Below are positions 25,612-34,666 of a stretch of 64,000 bases of DNA, piece after piece. Source of the DNA: Lewinella cohaerens DSM 23179 (GTDB lineage: Bacteria; Bacteroidota; Bacteroidia; Chitinophagales; Saprospiraceae); assembly GCF_000379805.1 (NCBI RefSeq), contig NZ_KB903539.1, positions 102,474 to 166,473 on the forward strand, written 5' to 3'. Both the position numbers and the translations under genes were made by a program. Positions within the stretch are counted from its first letter, which is position 1. Each line of letters opens with the position of its first letter. A model generated the notes under the pieces. That model saw nothing but the letters and a program-made list of their open reading frames with translations, was not told where the DNA came from and made no database searches.

Positions 25612-27723
25612 ATGAACCGTTATCTCATTACCTCGGCTTTACCTTATGCCAACGGCCCTTTACATCTTGGGCATTTGGCCGGAGCCTATCTGCCTGCTGA
25701 CATCTATGTTCGTTATTTGCGAGCGATGGGCAAAGACGTGGTATGGGTGTGTGGTAGCGATGAACACGGCGCAGCCATCACAATTCGCGCCAAGAAAGAA
25801 GGCATTTCTCCTCGCGAAATTATTGATAAGTACCACAATCTGAATAAGGGCACCTTTGGTGACCTGGGGATTTCATTTGATTATTACCACCGGACGAGTG
25901 ATCCCTTGCATCACGAGACGGCTCAAGCGTTTTTTCTCAAGCTCAATGAACAGGGCGACCAGTTTGAAACCAGGGAACAGGAGCAGTATTATGATGAGGA
26001 ATTCGACCAGTTTTTAGCAGATCGCTACATCAAAGGTACTTGCCCAAAGTGTGGTCATGCAGAGGCTTACGGTGATCAGTGTGAAAATTGTGGTTCCGAC
26101 TTGTCACCTTTAGAACTCATCAACCCGCTTTCTACCCTTAGTGGCAAGCAGCCTATTCTGCGGAAGACCAAACACTGGTACTTCAAGTTGGATGAGCACA
26201 ATGAGTGGCTCAAGGAATGGATTGAAAAAGGAACGATTGATGGTAAACCGCACCATGACCCCAAGTTGTGGAAAAAGCACGTTACTGGTCAAAGCCTGGG
26301 TTGGTTGAACGAGGGCTTGCAACCTCGTGCCATCACTCGTGACCTGGACTGGGGGATCAAACTACCCGTCGAAGGGGCGGAAGGTAAAGTCCTTTACGTA
26401 TGGTTTGATGCGCCAATTGGGTACATTTCGAGCACTAAGCAATGGGCTAAAGAAAACGGGAAGAACTGGGAAGATTATTGGAAAAATGAGGACACCCAGC
26501 TGATTCACTTTATTGGCAAGGATAACATTGTCTTCCATTGTATCATCTTCCCTGCGATGCTTAAAGCACATGGTGATTACAATCTACCCATCAATGTACC
26601 GGCTAACTCGTTCCTGAATTTTGAAGGACAGAAATTTAGCAAAAGCCGTGGTTGGGGCATCGAACAGCATGAATACCTCGAAGAATTCAAAGATTTCCCG
26701 AATGCAGTAGATGCCTTGCGTTGGGCCCTCGTTCGTAATATGCCCGAAACCAAGGATGCCGATTTTAAGTGGGATGAGTTTGTTGATTTCCATGATAAAG
26801 AATTGGCAGATAAGCTGGGGAACTTCATCAATCGAGTAGTTGTGCTAACGCATAAATACTTCGACGGGAAGGTGCCTGCTACAAATGCCGATATCAATAC
26901 TATTCTGGCACCGGTAAAGGCTTTTACCGATCAGCTGGTCGCAGATATTGAAGGATTCAGTTTCAAGCAGGCTGCTTTTAATGTGGTGGAAATTGCCAGT
27001 TGGGGTAACACTTATCTACAGGACGCTGCTCCGTGGACTTTGGCCAAGGAAAATAAGGATGATCCGCGTATCGCAGAGGTAATGAATGTTAGCCTCCAGG
27101 TAACCGCATTGGTTGCCCAGCTCATTGAGCCTTTCTTGCCTTTTATTGCTCCCAAGTTGAGGGCCCTGGTAGGACAAGAACCTACACAGTCTGGCGAACT
27201 AGAGGAGACGCTCAATAAGTTGGCTGAGGGAGAGTGGCTACTGGAGCCAGGGCATCAGATTGGCAAGTCAGACGTTTTATTCCCTAAGATTATCGACCGT
27301 AAAGATGATAGTCGTAAACAAATCATTGATCGGCAGAAAGCAAAGCTGGAAACCATCCTCGCAGAGGAGAAAGGCCCTGAACGCCCACCTGTAAAAGAAG
27401 AGATCACTTTTGATGACTTCACTAAATTGGATTTGCGGACAGCTACCATCAAGGCAGCAGCTCCTGTACCTAAGGCGGATAAATTGCTACAATTGACCCT
27501 TGACCTAGGGTTTGAGGAGCGGACTGTGTTATCTGGTATTGCAGAACATTACAAACCTACCGATATCATTGGTAAGCAGGTGGTAATGGTTGCTAACCTT
27601 GCTCCTCGTAAGATGAGAGGCGTCCTTAGCCAGGGAATGGTCTTGATGGCAGAGGATGAAACCGGTAAATTGGTGTTTGTAAGCCCACCTGCCGGATTTG
27701 GCGATGGTTGGGTGGTGAGGTAG
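25612..27723 (+). CDS. metG: Methionyl-tRNA synthetase with C-terminal tRNA-binding domain
   Basis: The 703-residue enzyme charges tRNA-Met. HLGH (residues 18-21) is the class I HIGH motif and KFSKSRG (about 340-346) is the KMSKS variant. The connective-peptide zinc knuckle is CPKC...CENC (about 143-160). An anticodon-binding helical domain (about 385-560) follows, and an EMAP/Trbp111-type OB-fold (about 595-703: FDDFTKLDLRTATI, GIAEHYKP, NLAPRKMRGVLSQGM) gives dimerisation and extra tRNA binding. ATG 25612 is chosen as start because the longer frame would begin with TTG and lacks family similarity. Transcription probably ends at the hairpin at 27985. Confidence 0.97.
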   Translation: MNRYLITSALPYANGPLHLGHLAGAYLPADIYVRYLRAMGKDVVWVCGSDEHGAAITIRAKKEGISPREIIDKYHNLNKGTFGDLGISFDYYHRTSDPLHHETAQAFFLKLNEQGDQFETREQEQYYDEEFDQFLADRYIKGTCPKCGHAEAYGDQCENCGSDLSPLELINPLSTLSGKQPILRKTKHWYFKLDEHNEWLKEWIEKGTIDGKPHHDPKLWKKHVTGQSLGWLNEGLQPRAITRDLDWGIKLPVEGAEGKVLYVWFDAPIGYISSTKQWAKENGKNWEDYWKNEDTQLIHFIGKDNIVFHCIIFPAMLKAHGDYNLPINVPANSFLNFEGQKFSKSRGWGIEQHEYLEEFKDFPNAVDALRWALVRNMPETKDADFKWDEFVDFHDKELADKLGNFINRVVVLTHKYFDGKVPATNADINTILAPVKAFTDQLVADIEGFSFKQAAFNVVEIASWGNTYLQDAAPWTLAKENKDDPRIAEVMNVSLQVTALVAQLIEPFLPFIAPKLRALVGQEPTQSGELEETLNKLAEGEWLLEPGHQIGKSDVLFPKIIDRKDDSRKQIIDRQKAKLETILAEEKGPERPPVKEEITFDDFTKLDLRTATIKAAAPVPKADKLLQLTLDLGFEERTVLSGIAEHYKPTDIIGKQVVMVANLAPRKMRGVLSQGMVLMAEDETGKLVFVSPPAGFGDGWVVR

Positions 27724-27734
27724 TTGTTTTTACA

Positions 27735-27966
27735 ACCACAGGCACCAATTATTGAACCATATGAGGGATTTAAGGAATTATAAGAGGCTAGCCTGACAGG
27801 GTAGATTCATGAATTTACCCGACACGCGGATTTTTAAACCACCACAGGTACCAAAGGTTTTGAACCATATGAGGGATTATAAGGAATTATAAGAGGCTAG
27901 TCTAGTAGGGTGAATTCACGAAATTTACCCGATATGTGGATTTTTGAACCACTAAAGGCACCAAAG
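27735..27966 (+). repeat. Two and a fraction ~106-bp tandem repeat units with internal palindromes
   Basis: Units begin near 27735, 27841 and 27948 (partial) with ACCAC-AGGCACCAA, and share TGAACCATATGAGGGATT and AAGGAATTATAAGAGGCTAG. Each full unit contains a 22-23 bp palindrome, GGGTAGATTCATGAATTTACCC in the first (27799-27820), and a degraded version in the second. Confidence 0.8.
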
Positions 27967-27984
27967 AAATGATTATGCAAAATA

Positions 27985-28016
27985 AAAAGGATAGGACGCA
28001 AGTCCTATCCTTTTTT
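27985..28016. terminator. Bidirectional terminator between metG and the DEAD-box helicase
   Basis: A 12-bp stem AAAAGGATAGGA/TCCTATCCTTTT with a 6-base loop has T-runs in both directions. It lies between convergent genes. Confidence 0.85.
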
Positions 28017-28110
28017 ATGTGGTTCTATAGAGGAAGAGAAGGCATGGTGCACATAGTTGTATGGCCTAAACCATCTAACAATCAACCATCAACCATCTAA
28101 CCAAAAAAAA

Positions 28111-29868
28111 CTACCTCCGCTTTCCTTTCTTTTGTTTAGGGAAACCGAATTTCTTTTCTTTTCTTTTTTTGAAAGAGCCCTTCTTGGAGAAACTACGGTC
28201 TTTCTTGGGGCCGCGATTACGGCGACCATCACCGCCTCCACCCTGAGGGCCATCGTCAAAGTTGACTCTCATGGCACGTCCTTCCCATTCTGAGCCTTTG
28301 AATTTCTTGACGAGGGCACCAGCCAATGCATGGTCTACGTCAAAGAAAGTATGCTTGTCGCGCAGCTCTACGTCACCAATGCCTTTGGCGTCAATTTCAC
28401 CGAAGAAACACACGAATTCTATAAATTCAGGAATGCCGGCGACTTCTTTCTTGCCGATGTTGATAAACATCCGCTGGTATTTGCCTGGCGACTTACGGAC
28501 CTCACTTTCTTTTCTGTGGCCTTTGCTTTTGTTAGCATTACGTGGGTCTAGTAAGTATAGAGCTTCGCGCTGGTAATGCACAGGCAATTCGCCGAAGTTA
28601 AGTGCAGCGACACGCTGGATAAGCTCCTCTTTGCTGAGGTCGAAAAGGGTCACTTCCAGCTCTGCGGTAAGGGGTGCCAAGGCTGGGATAGTTTTGGCTT
28701 CGAGCAGGCTTTGAAAAGTGCGCTGTAGGCGGCGTTCTACCAATCCTAATACACTTGGTGGCTCTGTTTCGTTGAACTGGAGGTTCATCTGTCTGTCGAG
28801 GCCCCGTAGCTTGTGACGGTCATTGGGGTGCAACAACATGATGGATTTACCTTTTTCGCCAGCGCGTCCGGTACGACCAGAACGGTGAGCATAAAAGGCC
28901 CAATCATCGGGGATGTTGAGGTGGAAAACGTGAGTGATCCCTTGTACATCGAGTCCGCGAGCAGCCACATCTGTAGCAATTAGAATTCGTACACGCTTAC
29001 TGCGAAAACGCTCCATGGCTCGGTCGCGTTGGGCTTGGGAAAGGTCACCGTTGAGAACGTCTACAGCGTAGCCATCGCGTTGCAGATCATCGGATAAGCT
29101 CAATGTTTCGGCACGGGTACGACAGAAAACCAGCGCGTAAAGTTCTGGATCTGAATCGAGGTAGCGGCGCAAAACTTCCAGTCGTTCACGGGGGCGAGCT
29201 ACGATGAACTGGTGGTCAATATCTTCATTGGTTTGGCTGGTGTCACCCACTTTGATTTCGTGGGGGTCATGCATGTAGTGCTTGGTCAGCCTCCTTACTT
29301 CTTTAGGCATGGTAGCCGAAAAAAGCCAGGTACGTCGTTCGGAAGGAACGCTTTCCAGGATTTCGTCGATTTCTTCCTTAAAGCCCATATTGAGCATCTC
29401 GTCGGCTTCATCAAGAACAACAGTTGTGATGGAGTCGAGTTTGATGGCTCTACGCTTAATAAGATCACGCAAACGACCAGGGGTAGCTACAACGAGCTGA
29501 GAACCGGCCTTGAGTTGTTTCATCTGTGCCCAAATGTCAGCACCTCCGTAGACCGCTGTAATATTGAGCATTGGCCGGAAAAGCGCAAATTGTTGCAGTT
29601 CCTTGGTGATCTGTACACACAATTCACGGGTAGGTGCAAGGACCAGCCCCAAAGGCTTACCGATGCTGAGGTCCATGCGGTCGATGAGGGGAAGGCCAAA
29701 AGCAGCAGTTTTACCTGTGCCTGTTTGTGCCAAACCCACGAGGTCGCGGTCACCAGCGAGGAGAAAAGGAATAGCCTCTTGTTGGATGGGGGTAGGTTCT
29801 ACAAAACCCAATTCAGCAATAGCGTCTAAAAGCGGTTGGGACAAGCCCAGAGAAGAAAAATCTGACAT
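28111..29868 (-). CDS. deaD: DEAD-box ATP-dependent RNA helicase with DbpA-type RNA-binding domain
   Basis: The 585-residue protein has the Q-motif (FVEPTPIQQEAI), Walker A AQTGTGKT, motif Ia PTRELCVQ, DEAD (VLDEADEML), SAT (FSATMP), and motifs V and VI (ATDVAARGLDV, HRSGRTGRAG). Residues ~450-530 form a DbpA/CsdA RRM-like domain (MFINIGKKEVAGIPEFIEF). The tail is Lys/Arg/Gly-rich and ends KKGKRR. It remodels structured RNA in ribosome assembly or mRNA decay, often at low temperature. Start 29868 (MSDFSSLGL) is chosen because the -7 element at 29932 would lie inside the longer frame. Confidence 0.94.
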   Translation of the reverse strand: MSDFSSLGLSQPLLDAIAELGFVEPTPIQQEAIPFLLAGDRDLVGLAQTGTGKTAAFGLPLIDRMDLSIGKPLGLVLAPTRELCVQITKELQQFALFRPMLNITAVYGGADIWAQMKQLKAGSQLVVATPGRLRDLIKRRAIKLDSITTVVLDEADEMLNMGFKEEIDEILESVPSERRTWLFSATMPKEVRRLTKHYMHDPHEIKVGDTSQTNEDIDHQFIVARPRERLEVLRRYLDSDPELYALVFCRTRAETLSLSDDLQRDGYAVDVLNGDLSQAQRDRAMERFRSKRVRILIATDVAARGLDVQGITHVFHLNIPDDWAFYAHRSGRTGRAGEKGKSIMLLHPNDRHKLRGLDRQMNLQFNETEPPSVLGLVERRLQRTFQSLLEAKTIPALAPLTAELEVTLFDLSKEELIQRVAALNFGELPVHYQREALYLLDPRNANKSKGHRKESEVRKSPGKYQRMFINIGKKEVAGIPEFIEFVCFFGEIDAKGIGDVELRDKHTFFDVDHALAGALVKKFKGSEWEGRAMRVNFDDGPQGGGGDGRRNRGPKKDRSFSKKGSFKKRKEKKFGFPKQKKGKRR

Positions 29869-29931
29869 TAAAATAGTACTACGAATGAAGAAACGACGGG
29901 AATGAAAAAATAGCGTTCCTGAATTAAGCCG

Positions 29932-29939
29932 CAAAGGTA
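29932..29939 (-). promoter_or_regulatory. Bacteroidota -7 element (TACCTTTG) for the DEAD-box helicase
   Basis: The exact TAnnTTTG motif lies 64 bases upstream of the chosen ATG, leaving a ~55-base leader as is common for cold-shock-type helicases. Confidence 0.5.
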
Positions 29940-30227
29940 CGATTTTTAATAACCATTGTGTGTGTTTTGACTGATTATGTGTTAATTAGGAGAGATTAAC
30001 GTGTGCTGAAAATAGCTGGCTTGCTAATCATTGCAAAAAGTAAAATCGTAATTTATTTTTTTTGCTGTTCCTTTTTTGATAGCAAGGGCTGTTAGATGGG
30101 GGCAGGAAGCATCAAAAAGGAGGAGGATATTTCTTAATGTGCGACCTCCTCCGAGGTCGTTTCATCCTGGATGAAGTCCTTTGTTTTTTGGAGATGTGCC
30201 CTCAATTGTATGATGGCACTGGTACGA

Positions 30228-30405
30228 TTGGCGGAGAAATCGGCGCGGAAGGCAGCGCCTGAAGCCCGGCGGATCCCGATTTTTCATCGGGAGAGCAGGA
30301 CAAAGGGTGGCAGCGGTATGCAATGCGCAGCACTGCATGAGAGCGAACAACCTGGTGCCGTAGGTGCGGTTGCGCAGCAACGCTACTACCGGCATGGCCC
30401 CTAAG
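30228..30405 (+). repeat. GC-rich repeat related to families 1 and 2 (copy C)
   Basis: It contains AAGCCCGGCGGATCCCGAT followed by a CCCGAT/ATCGGG hairpin (30275-30291), like the AGCCCGGTGCCGATCCCG-hairpin arrangement of family 1. Its GAGAGCGAACAACCTGGTGCCG block resembles GAGAGCGGACGACCTGACGCC of copy E. It ends GGCATGGCCCC like family 1. Confidence 0.55.
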
Positions 30406-30616
30406 TAGATAATTTCCTGACTTTTCCTTAAGGGATGAGGAAATAAATAATCTACGCAAAGGGCGTAGCAAGTTTTTAATTAGACAAGTCAGATTTTTCG
30501 CGGCATAGCGGGCTACGCAAGGGAAATCTGATGATGGATAAATAAAAATTTGTAGCAAGGTGTGTAGATTATTTTTTGCGAACTCCCTAAATTGTATTCT
30601 TCCAAAATACTAGCCA

Positions 30617-31198
30617 ATGACCGCCAATTACCTCGATAGCGCCCGTAAGCAATTCCAGTATTATAAAACATTGGGAGATCGAACGATGGACCAATTGACC
30701 GATGATCAGTTGTTTTGGCAATATAATCCCGAAAGCAACTCTATCGCTATCATCGTCAAACATTTGTGGGGTAATATGTTGTCGCGTTGGACTGATTTTC
30801 TGACTGCTGATGGCGAAAAAGAATGGCGCCAGCGAGAAGCGGAGTTTGATGCAGATATAAAAGACCACAAGGAGCTGCAGGAAAAATGGGAGGCCGGATG
30901 GCAGTGCTTATTTACGGCTTTGGACACCGTGGATGAAGAAAACTTTGACACCATTATCTATATTCGAAATATGGGCCACACCATGGTGGAGGCGATCAAT
31001 CGACAACTTGCCCATTATGCCTATCACGTAGGGCAAATGGTGTATATTGGTCGGATGTTAAAGGGGGCAGAATGGGCAAGTTTGTCTATCCCCCGAGGCG
31101 AATCTGCTGCCTACAATGCTGAAAAATTTAGTCAACCCAAGCACCGTGAGCATTTTACGGAAGAGTGGGGAGACCGAGAGACGGAGAAAAATAAATAA
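30617..31198 (+). CDS. DinB-like DUF1572 family protein
   Basis: The 193-residue four-helix protein of the DinB/YfiT fold begins YLDSARKQFQYYKTLGDRTMDQL. It has candidate metal-binding histidines in IVKHLWGNML (about residue 49) and in HYAYHVGQMVYIGRM (about 140). DinB proteins bind a divalent metal, and some are bacillithiol- or thiol-transferases, but DUF1572 members are uncharacterised. It is the first gene of an apparent operon: the acetyltransferase-fold gene starts 4 bases after its stop. Confidence 0.85.
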   Translation: MTANYLDSARKQFQYYKTLGDRTMDQLTDDQLFWQYNPESNSIAIIVKHLWGNMLSRWTDFLTADGEKEWRQREAEFDADIKDHKELQEKWEAGWQCLFTALDTVDEENFDTIIYIRNMGHTMVEAINRQLAHYAYHVGQMVYIGRMLKGAEWASLSIPRGESAAYNAEKFSQPKHREHFTEEWGDRETEKNK

Positions 31199-31202
31199 GA
31201 AT

Positions 31203-31799
31203 ATGTTTTACGCTTTTAAAGGCTTTCAACCTGTCGTTCACCCTACTGCTTTTGTACACCCACAAGCCACGGTAACAGGGAATGTTGTTATTGGAGCCGA
31301 CGTTTATATTGGTCCTGGCGCTGCGCTTCGAGGAGACTGGGGGGGGATTGTGATAGAAGATGGTTGTAATGTGCAAGAAAACTGTACTATACACATGTTT
31401 CCAGGCGTGACGGTATTGCTGGAGGAAGGCGCACATGTAGGGCACGGTGCGATCATTCATGGTGCTCGTTTGGGGCGTAATGTAATGATCGGAATGAACA
31501 GCGTCATCATGGACGAAGTTGTGGTAGGGGAGGGGAGTATCATTGGCGCACTCTCTTTTGTGAAAGCCAAGACGATTATTCCTGAGCGCAGTTTGGTGGT
31601 CGGGAATCCTGCCAAAATCATCAAAGAAGTAAGTGACGAAATGCTGGCCTGGAAAACCAAAGGCACTCGCCTGTATCAGCAATTACCTTCGGAACTGCAC
31701 GCACAATTGGAAGCTTGTAAACCCCTGCGAGAAATTCCAGATGATCGACCTGCGCAGGAGAGCCTTTATGCTACCTGGGAAGCGATAAAAGGGAGTTGA
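31203..31799 (+). CDS. Gamma-carbonic anhydrase-like / PaaY hexapeptide-repeat protein
   Basis: The 198-residue left-handed beta-helix protein is made of hexapeptide repeats (VTGNVVIGADVYIGPGAALRGDWG and IGMNSVIMDEVVVGEGSIIGA). Metal-ligand histidines appear at CTIHMFPG and HVGHGAIIHG, the spacing of gamma-class carbonic anhydrases. The C-terminal helix (VSDEMLAWKTKGTRLYQQL) is that of PaaY, which in phenylacetate catabolism acts as a thioesterase or carbonic anhydrase-like protein. The start at 31203 gives a normal N-terminus (MFYAFKGFQPVVHPTAFVHP). No paa genes are nearby, so the physiological role is open. Confidence 0.88.
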   Translation: MFYAFKGFQPVVHPTAFVHPQATVTGNVVIGADVYIGPGAALRGDWGGIVIEDGCNVQENCTIHMFPGVTVLLEEGAHVGHGAIIHGARLGRNVMIGMNSVIMDEVVVGEGSIIGALSFVKAKTIIPERSLVVGNPAKIIKEVSDEMLAWKTKGTRLYQQLPSELHAQLEACKPLREIPDDRPAQESLYATWEAIKGS

Positions 31800-31813
31800 G
31801 ACCCGGTAACCAG

Positions 31814-32209
31814 ATGATAGACCAACTCATAAATTGGGGTAATTCTGATCCAAGAAAGCTATTCTTGGTAGATGGATTAGGAGCGATGCTATCGGCTTTT
31901 CTGTTGGGCGTTGTTTTGGTTGAATTTGAGGAATACTTTGGAATTCCCAGACCAACACTTTACACCCTCGCACTATTACCGTGCTTGTTTGCGAGTTATG
32001 ATTTTTTCTGTTACCAGAAGAAAAATAGAAATATCGCCCCCCTTTTGAAGGGGATTGCCCTCCTAAACATAAGCTACTGTTTACTGTCTATTGGGTTGGC
32101 CATCTATCATTACGAGAGGATCACCTATCTCGCGTGGGGGTATATTTTGATTGAAGTTTTGATTGTGATGACGCTCGCGATGATTGAGCTCAAGGTATCA
32201 GACTCGTAG
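31814..32209 (+). CDS. Hypothetical four-span membrane protein
   Basis: The 131-residue protein has about four hydrophobic helices (GLGAMLSAFLLGVVLVEF, LYTLALLPCLFASYDFF, GIALLNISYCLLSIGLAIY, ITYLAWGYILIEVLIVMTLAM). Its family is not recognised. An in-frame TTG at 31796 would overlap the upstream stop, but ATG 31814 (MIDQLINWGN) is preferred. It is the last gene of a three-gene cotranscribed group with the DinB-like and PaaY-like genes. Confidence 0.7.
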   Translation: MIDQLINWGNSDPRKLFLVDGLGAMLSAFLLGVVLVEFEEYFGIPRPTLYTLALLPCLFASYDFFCYQKKNRNIAPLLKGIALLNISYCLLSIGLAIYHYERITYLAWGYILIEVLIVMTLAMIELKVSDS

Positions 32210-32251
32210 TCTGATAACAAAAAACGCGTACTTTGAATTAGCAGTGTTTTT

Positions 32252-33298
32252 TTAGCCCATGATTCCATTAAGCTTGTCTATATCAAGGATATGTATACGG
32301 CCATCGATGATCTGGATGTAGCCGCTTTCGCGGAAATCTGTGAGGGTACGAATTACGCTCTCTTTAGCGGTACCAACCATTTTGGCGAGGTCTTCACGTA
32401 GGATGTCAAACTCCATGGTGTTTTCCTTTTCTGCAATGACGACCAAGGTGTCGGCCACCCGTTTGCGGATCGAGTCGTAGGCGAGTTGCATCAATTGTTC
32501 CTCCTTGTCTGCAACATTATTGGCCAACATTTTTATCATGCGGGAGGTGACGTTAGGATTGGCAGAGAGTAGTTTTTCAAAATCTTCCCTTGGGATTAAT
32601 CGAAGTTCGCTGTCTTCCATCGCTGCGGCGGTAAAAGAATAGGCTTCCTGGCCACTGATCAGGGGGGTGTAGCCTAAGAAATCGCCTTCCTGGCAGTAGT
32701 TGATAATGTATTCTTTACCGAAATCATTGGTTTTGTAGAGTTTGATTTTACCCTTCTCAACCAAGTATAAATAACGGGGATAATCGCCTTCCGTAAATAC
32801 TTTTTCTTTTCTGGTGTAGCTGCGCAGGCGGTGGTCTGTAGAGAGTTTTTTTAGTTCGGCATGGCCTCTGGCTTCGTCGATGAAGGCGCTGAAGGTAACA
32901 GAGGTTTGGCTGAACTGTCGTTGCAGGCGCTCGTGTTTAGCGAGGCGTTGCTGTACGACTTCGAGGAGCTCGTCTTTATAAATTGGCTTCATCAGGTAGT
33001 CGTCAGCCCCGAGGTTCATGCCTCGGCGTAAATCTTCTTTTTCTGTTTTTGCCGTCAGGAAAATAAAAGGAACCCCCAGGGTAGTCTCTTTCTGGCTCAG
33101 TATTTTTAAAACGCCATAACCATCCAACTCAGGCATCATGACATCACATAGAATCAGATCGGGGGGGGCTGCCAGCGCCTTTTCCACTCCTTCTTTACCA
33201 TTGATCGCCTCCTCAATGCTGTAGCCATAAAGGCTGAGGATTTCCGAAAGGTTCTCCCTAACCTCGGCGTTGTCTTCAATGATGAGTATACGTTTCAT
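32252..33298 (-). CDS. Receiver - CRP/FNR fusion transcription regulator
   Basis: The 348-residue protein joins a receiver domain (1-120; acidic pocket E8/D9, phospho-acceptor D52 in LCDVMMPE, T82, K104) to a cyclic-nucleotide-binding-fold domain (about 150-265: YLYLVEKGKIKLYK, GDFLGYTPLISGQEAYSF) and a CRP-type winged HTH (about 275-345: LREDLAKMVGTAKESVIRTL). The recognition helix keeps the E...R pair used by CRP and FNR to read TTGA/TGTGA half-sites. No FNR iron-sulfur cysteine cluster is visible. It lies 43 bases downstream of the histidine kinase on the same strand, so the two form one two-component unit. Start 33298 (MKRILIIEDN) fits the receiver family. Confidence 0.93.
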   Translation of the reverse strand: MKRILIIEDNAEVRENLSEILSLYGYSIEEAINGKEGVEKALAAPPDLILCDVMMPELDGYGVLKILSQKETTLGVPFIFLTAKTEKEDLRRGMNLGADDYLMKPIYKDELLEVVQQRLAKHERLQRQFSQTSVTFSAFIDEARGHAELKKLSTDHRLRSYTRKEKVFTEGDYPRYLYLVEKGKIKLYKTNDFGKEYIINYCQEGDFLGYTPLISGQEAYSFTAAAMEDSELRLIPREDFEKLLSANPNVTSRMIKMLANNVADKEEQLMQLAYDSIRKRVADTLVVIAEKENTMEFDILREDLAKMVGTAKESVIRTLTDFRESGYIQIIDGRIHILDIDKLNGIMG

Positions 33299-33341
33299 GA
33301 TTATTAGTTTAGTATTGTAAAGCAACGGTTTTTTACCAATT

Positions 33342-34610
33342 CTAGATAGGCAAAGTAATTCGAAAAACGGAGCCTTTGCTCATTTCGCTGGTAAATTCAA
33401 TTTTCCCTTTTAGTAAATCGAGATACTGCTGTACAATGTGCAAACCTAGTCCCGTGCCCTTAATGTTTTCGACATTATGTGCTCGGAAAAACCGGGTGAA
33501 TAGATGTTTCTGGTCTTCTTTGGGAATGCCCATACCTTCATCTTTAATCACAAAAGTAACAGCTGTTTCGTCTTTTTCCACATCAAGATAGATGGTTTGC
33601 CCTTTTTCGGAATACTTGCTGGCATTGGAAAGAAGATTGAGTAAGATATTACGCAATATTTTGGGGTCGGTAGTGATGACCCATTTTTCCTTCTGAGAAG
33701 GGAACATTAATTGCTGCCCGTCTTTGAGTAGTAGATTAATTTCATCTTCCATTTCACTAAGAAAAGCTACCAGTTCAAGTTCTTCCAACTGCACATCGAG
33801 TTTTCCTTCTTCCAACCTACTGAGGGATAAGAAATCATTGAGGATGTTATTGAGGTTACTAACCGCAGCTTTTATCCGGTCGATATGGCGAAGCCGCTTG
33901 GGCTGCTGTTCCTCCTTATGATACATTTCCACCAACTCGGTAGAGCTTAGGATAGTACTCAATGGTGTGCGAAATTCATGAGACGCCATACTAACAAAGC
34001 GACTTTTTAGTGCATTTAGCTCTTTTTCTTTCCTAAGGGCTTGCTGGAGTTCTTGCTCTTGCTCGCGAAGCTGGTTTTCGACGGCTTGCTTTTCCTCGAT
34101 TTCTTGCTTAAGGAGCTGGTTTGTACCTAGAAGCTGGTCTACGGCATTAGCCAAGTCTTCGGTGCGTTGGACGACCTTTTCCTCGAGGGCACGATTGAGT
34201 TCCATAATGCGCTGTTCAGCGGCTTTAATATCACTGAGGTCATGGACAACCCCGGTGTACATGCGCTGGCCATCAATAGTCATTTCACTTACAGCTAAAC
34301 GAAAAGGGAAGACGGTGCCATCGCTACGAAGTCCTTCTACCTCTCTGCCTTTGCCAATTATTTTTGCCTTACCGGTACGGTGGTAGTTATTCATGTAGTC
34401 ATCATGCTCTGCATGGTAAGGAGAAGGCATCAATATATTGATCTTTTTTCCCATTACTTGTTCAGGCTGGTAAGCAAATAATCTAGCAGCAGATGGGTTG
34501 ATGGTTTCGATAACCCCTTTTTTATCTATTGTAATAATGCCATCGGTAGCAGTGTTAATAATGGCTTCTAGTCTTCTTGCTTCGGCAGTTAATGCCTTCA
34601 TGTTTTCCAT
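33342..34610 (-). CDS. FixL-like PAS sensor histidine kinase
   Basis: The 422-residue soluble kinase has a PAS domain (about 12-128), a coiled coil (about 130-205), HisKA with His211 in SHEFRTPLS, and HATPase_c with LLNLLSNASKYS, DEGMGIP and GTGLGLHIV. The PAS shows the FixL pattern NILMPSPYHAEHDDY and GKGREVEGLRSDGTVFPFRL: His69 in HDDY and Arg89 in GREV are 20 residues apart, the same spacing as the heme ligand His200 and gating Arg220 of Bradyrhizobium FixL. Heme binding and oxygen sensing are therefore plausible but not proven, since many FixL-like PAS domains keep these residues without demonstrated heme. No membrane spans. Confidence 0.92.
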   Translation of the reverse strand: MENMKALTAEARRLEAIINTATDGIITIDKKGVIETINPSAARLFAYQPEQVMGKKINILMPSPYHAEHDDYMNNYHRTGKAKIIGKGREVEGLRSDGTVFPFRLAVSEMTIDGQRMYTGVVHDLSDIKAAEQRIMELNRALEEKVVQRTEDLANAVDQLLGTNQLLKQEIEEKQAVENQLREQEQELQQALRKEKELNALKSRFVSMASHEFRTPLSTILSSTELVEMYHKEEQQPKRLRHIDRIKAAVSNLNNILNDFLSLSRLEEGKLDVQLEELELVAFLSEMEDEINLLLKDGQQLMFPSQKEKWVITTDPKILRNILLNLLSNASKYSEKGQTIYLDVEKDETAVTFVIKDEGMGIPKEDQKHLFTRFFRAHNVENIKGTGLGLHIVQQYLDLLKGKIEFTSEMSKGSVFRITLPI

Positions 34611-34666
34611 TTTTGAAAGGTAAGCAATGACTGGAAGATATCCCTAATACATTGCAGAAAATGTGA

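Larger units (their letters stand above)
27724..28110. other. Convergent intergenic region: tandem repeats plus terminator
   Basis: No gene is visible. About 230 bases are tandem repeat units (27735-27966). A bidirectional terminator (27985-28016) and ~95 AT-rich bases with CATCTAACC-type direct repeats follow before the helicase stop. Confidence 0.65.
29869..30616. other. 750-bp divergent intergenic region with a dispersed-repeat relative
   Basis: No supported gene. It holds the helicase promoter (29932-29939), a CGACCTC/GAGGTCG hairpin near 30143-30160, a second short hairpin TTCATCC/GATGAA just after it and a GC-rich repeat relative (30228-30405). Open frames here lie mostly within the repeat and lack recognisable domains. 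Confidence 0.6.

Noticed and set aside
27735..27966. Possible CRISPR array
   Set aside because: Only two full units, each over 100 bp and lacking the short-repeat/spacer alternation, and no cas genes.
30162..30558. Overlapping frames on both strands between the helicase and DinB-like genes
   Set aside because: They follow the composition of the dispersed repeat copy and have no coding signature or family.
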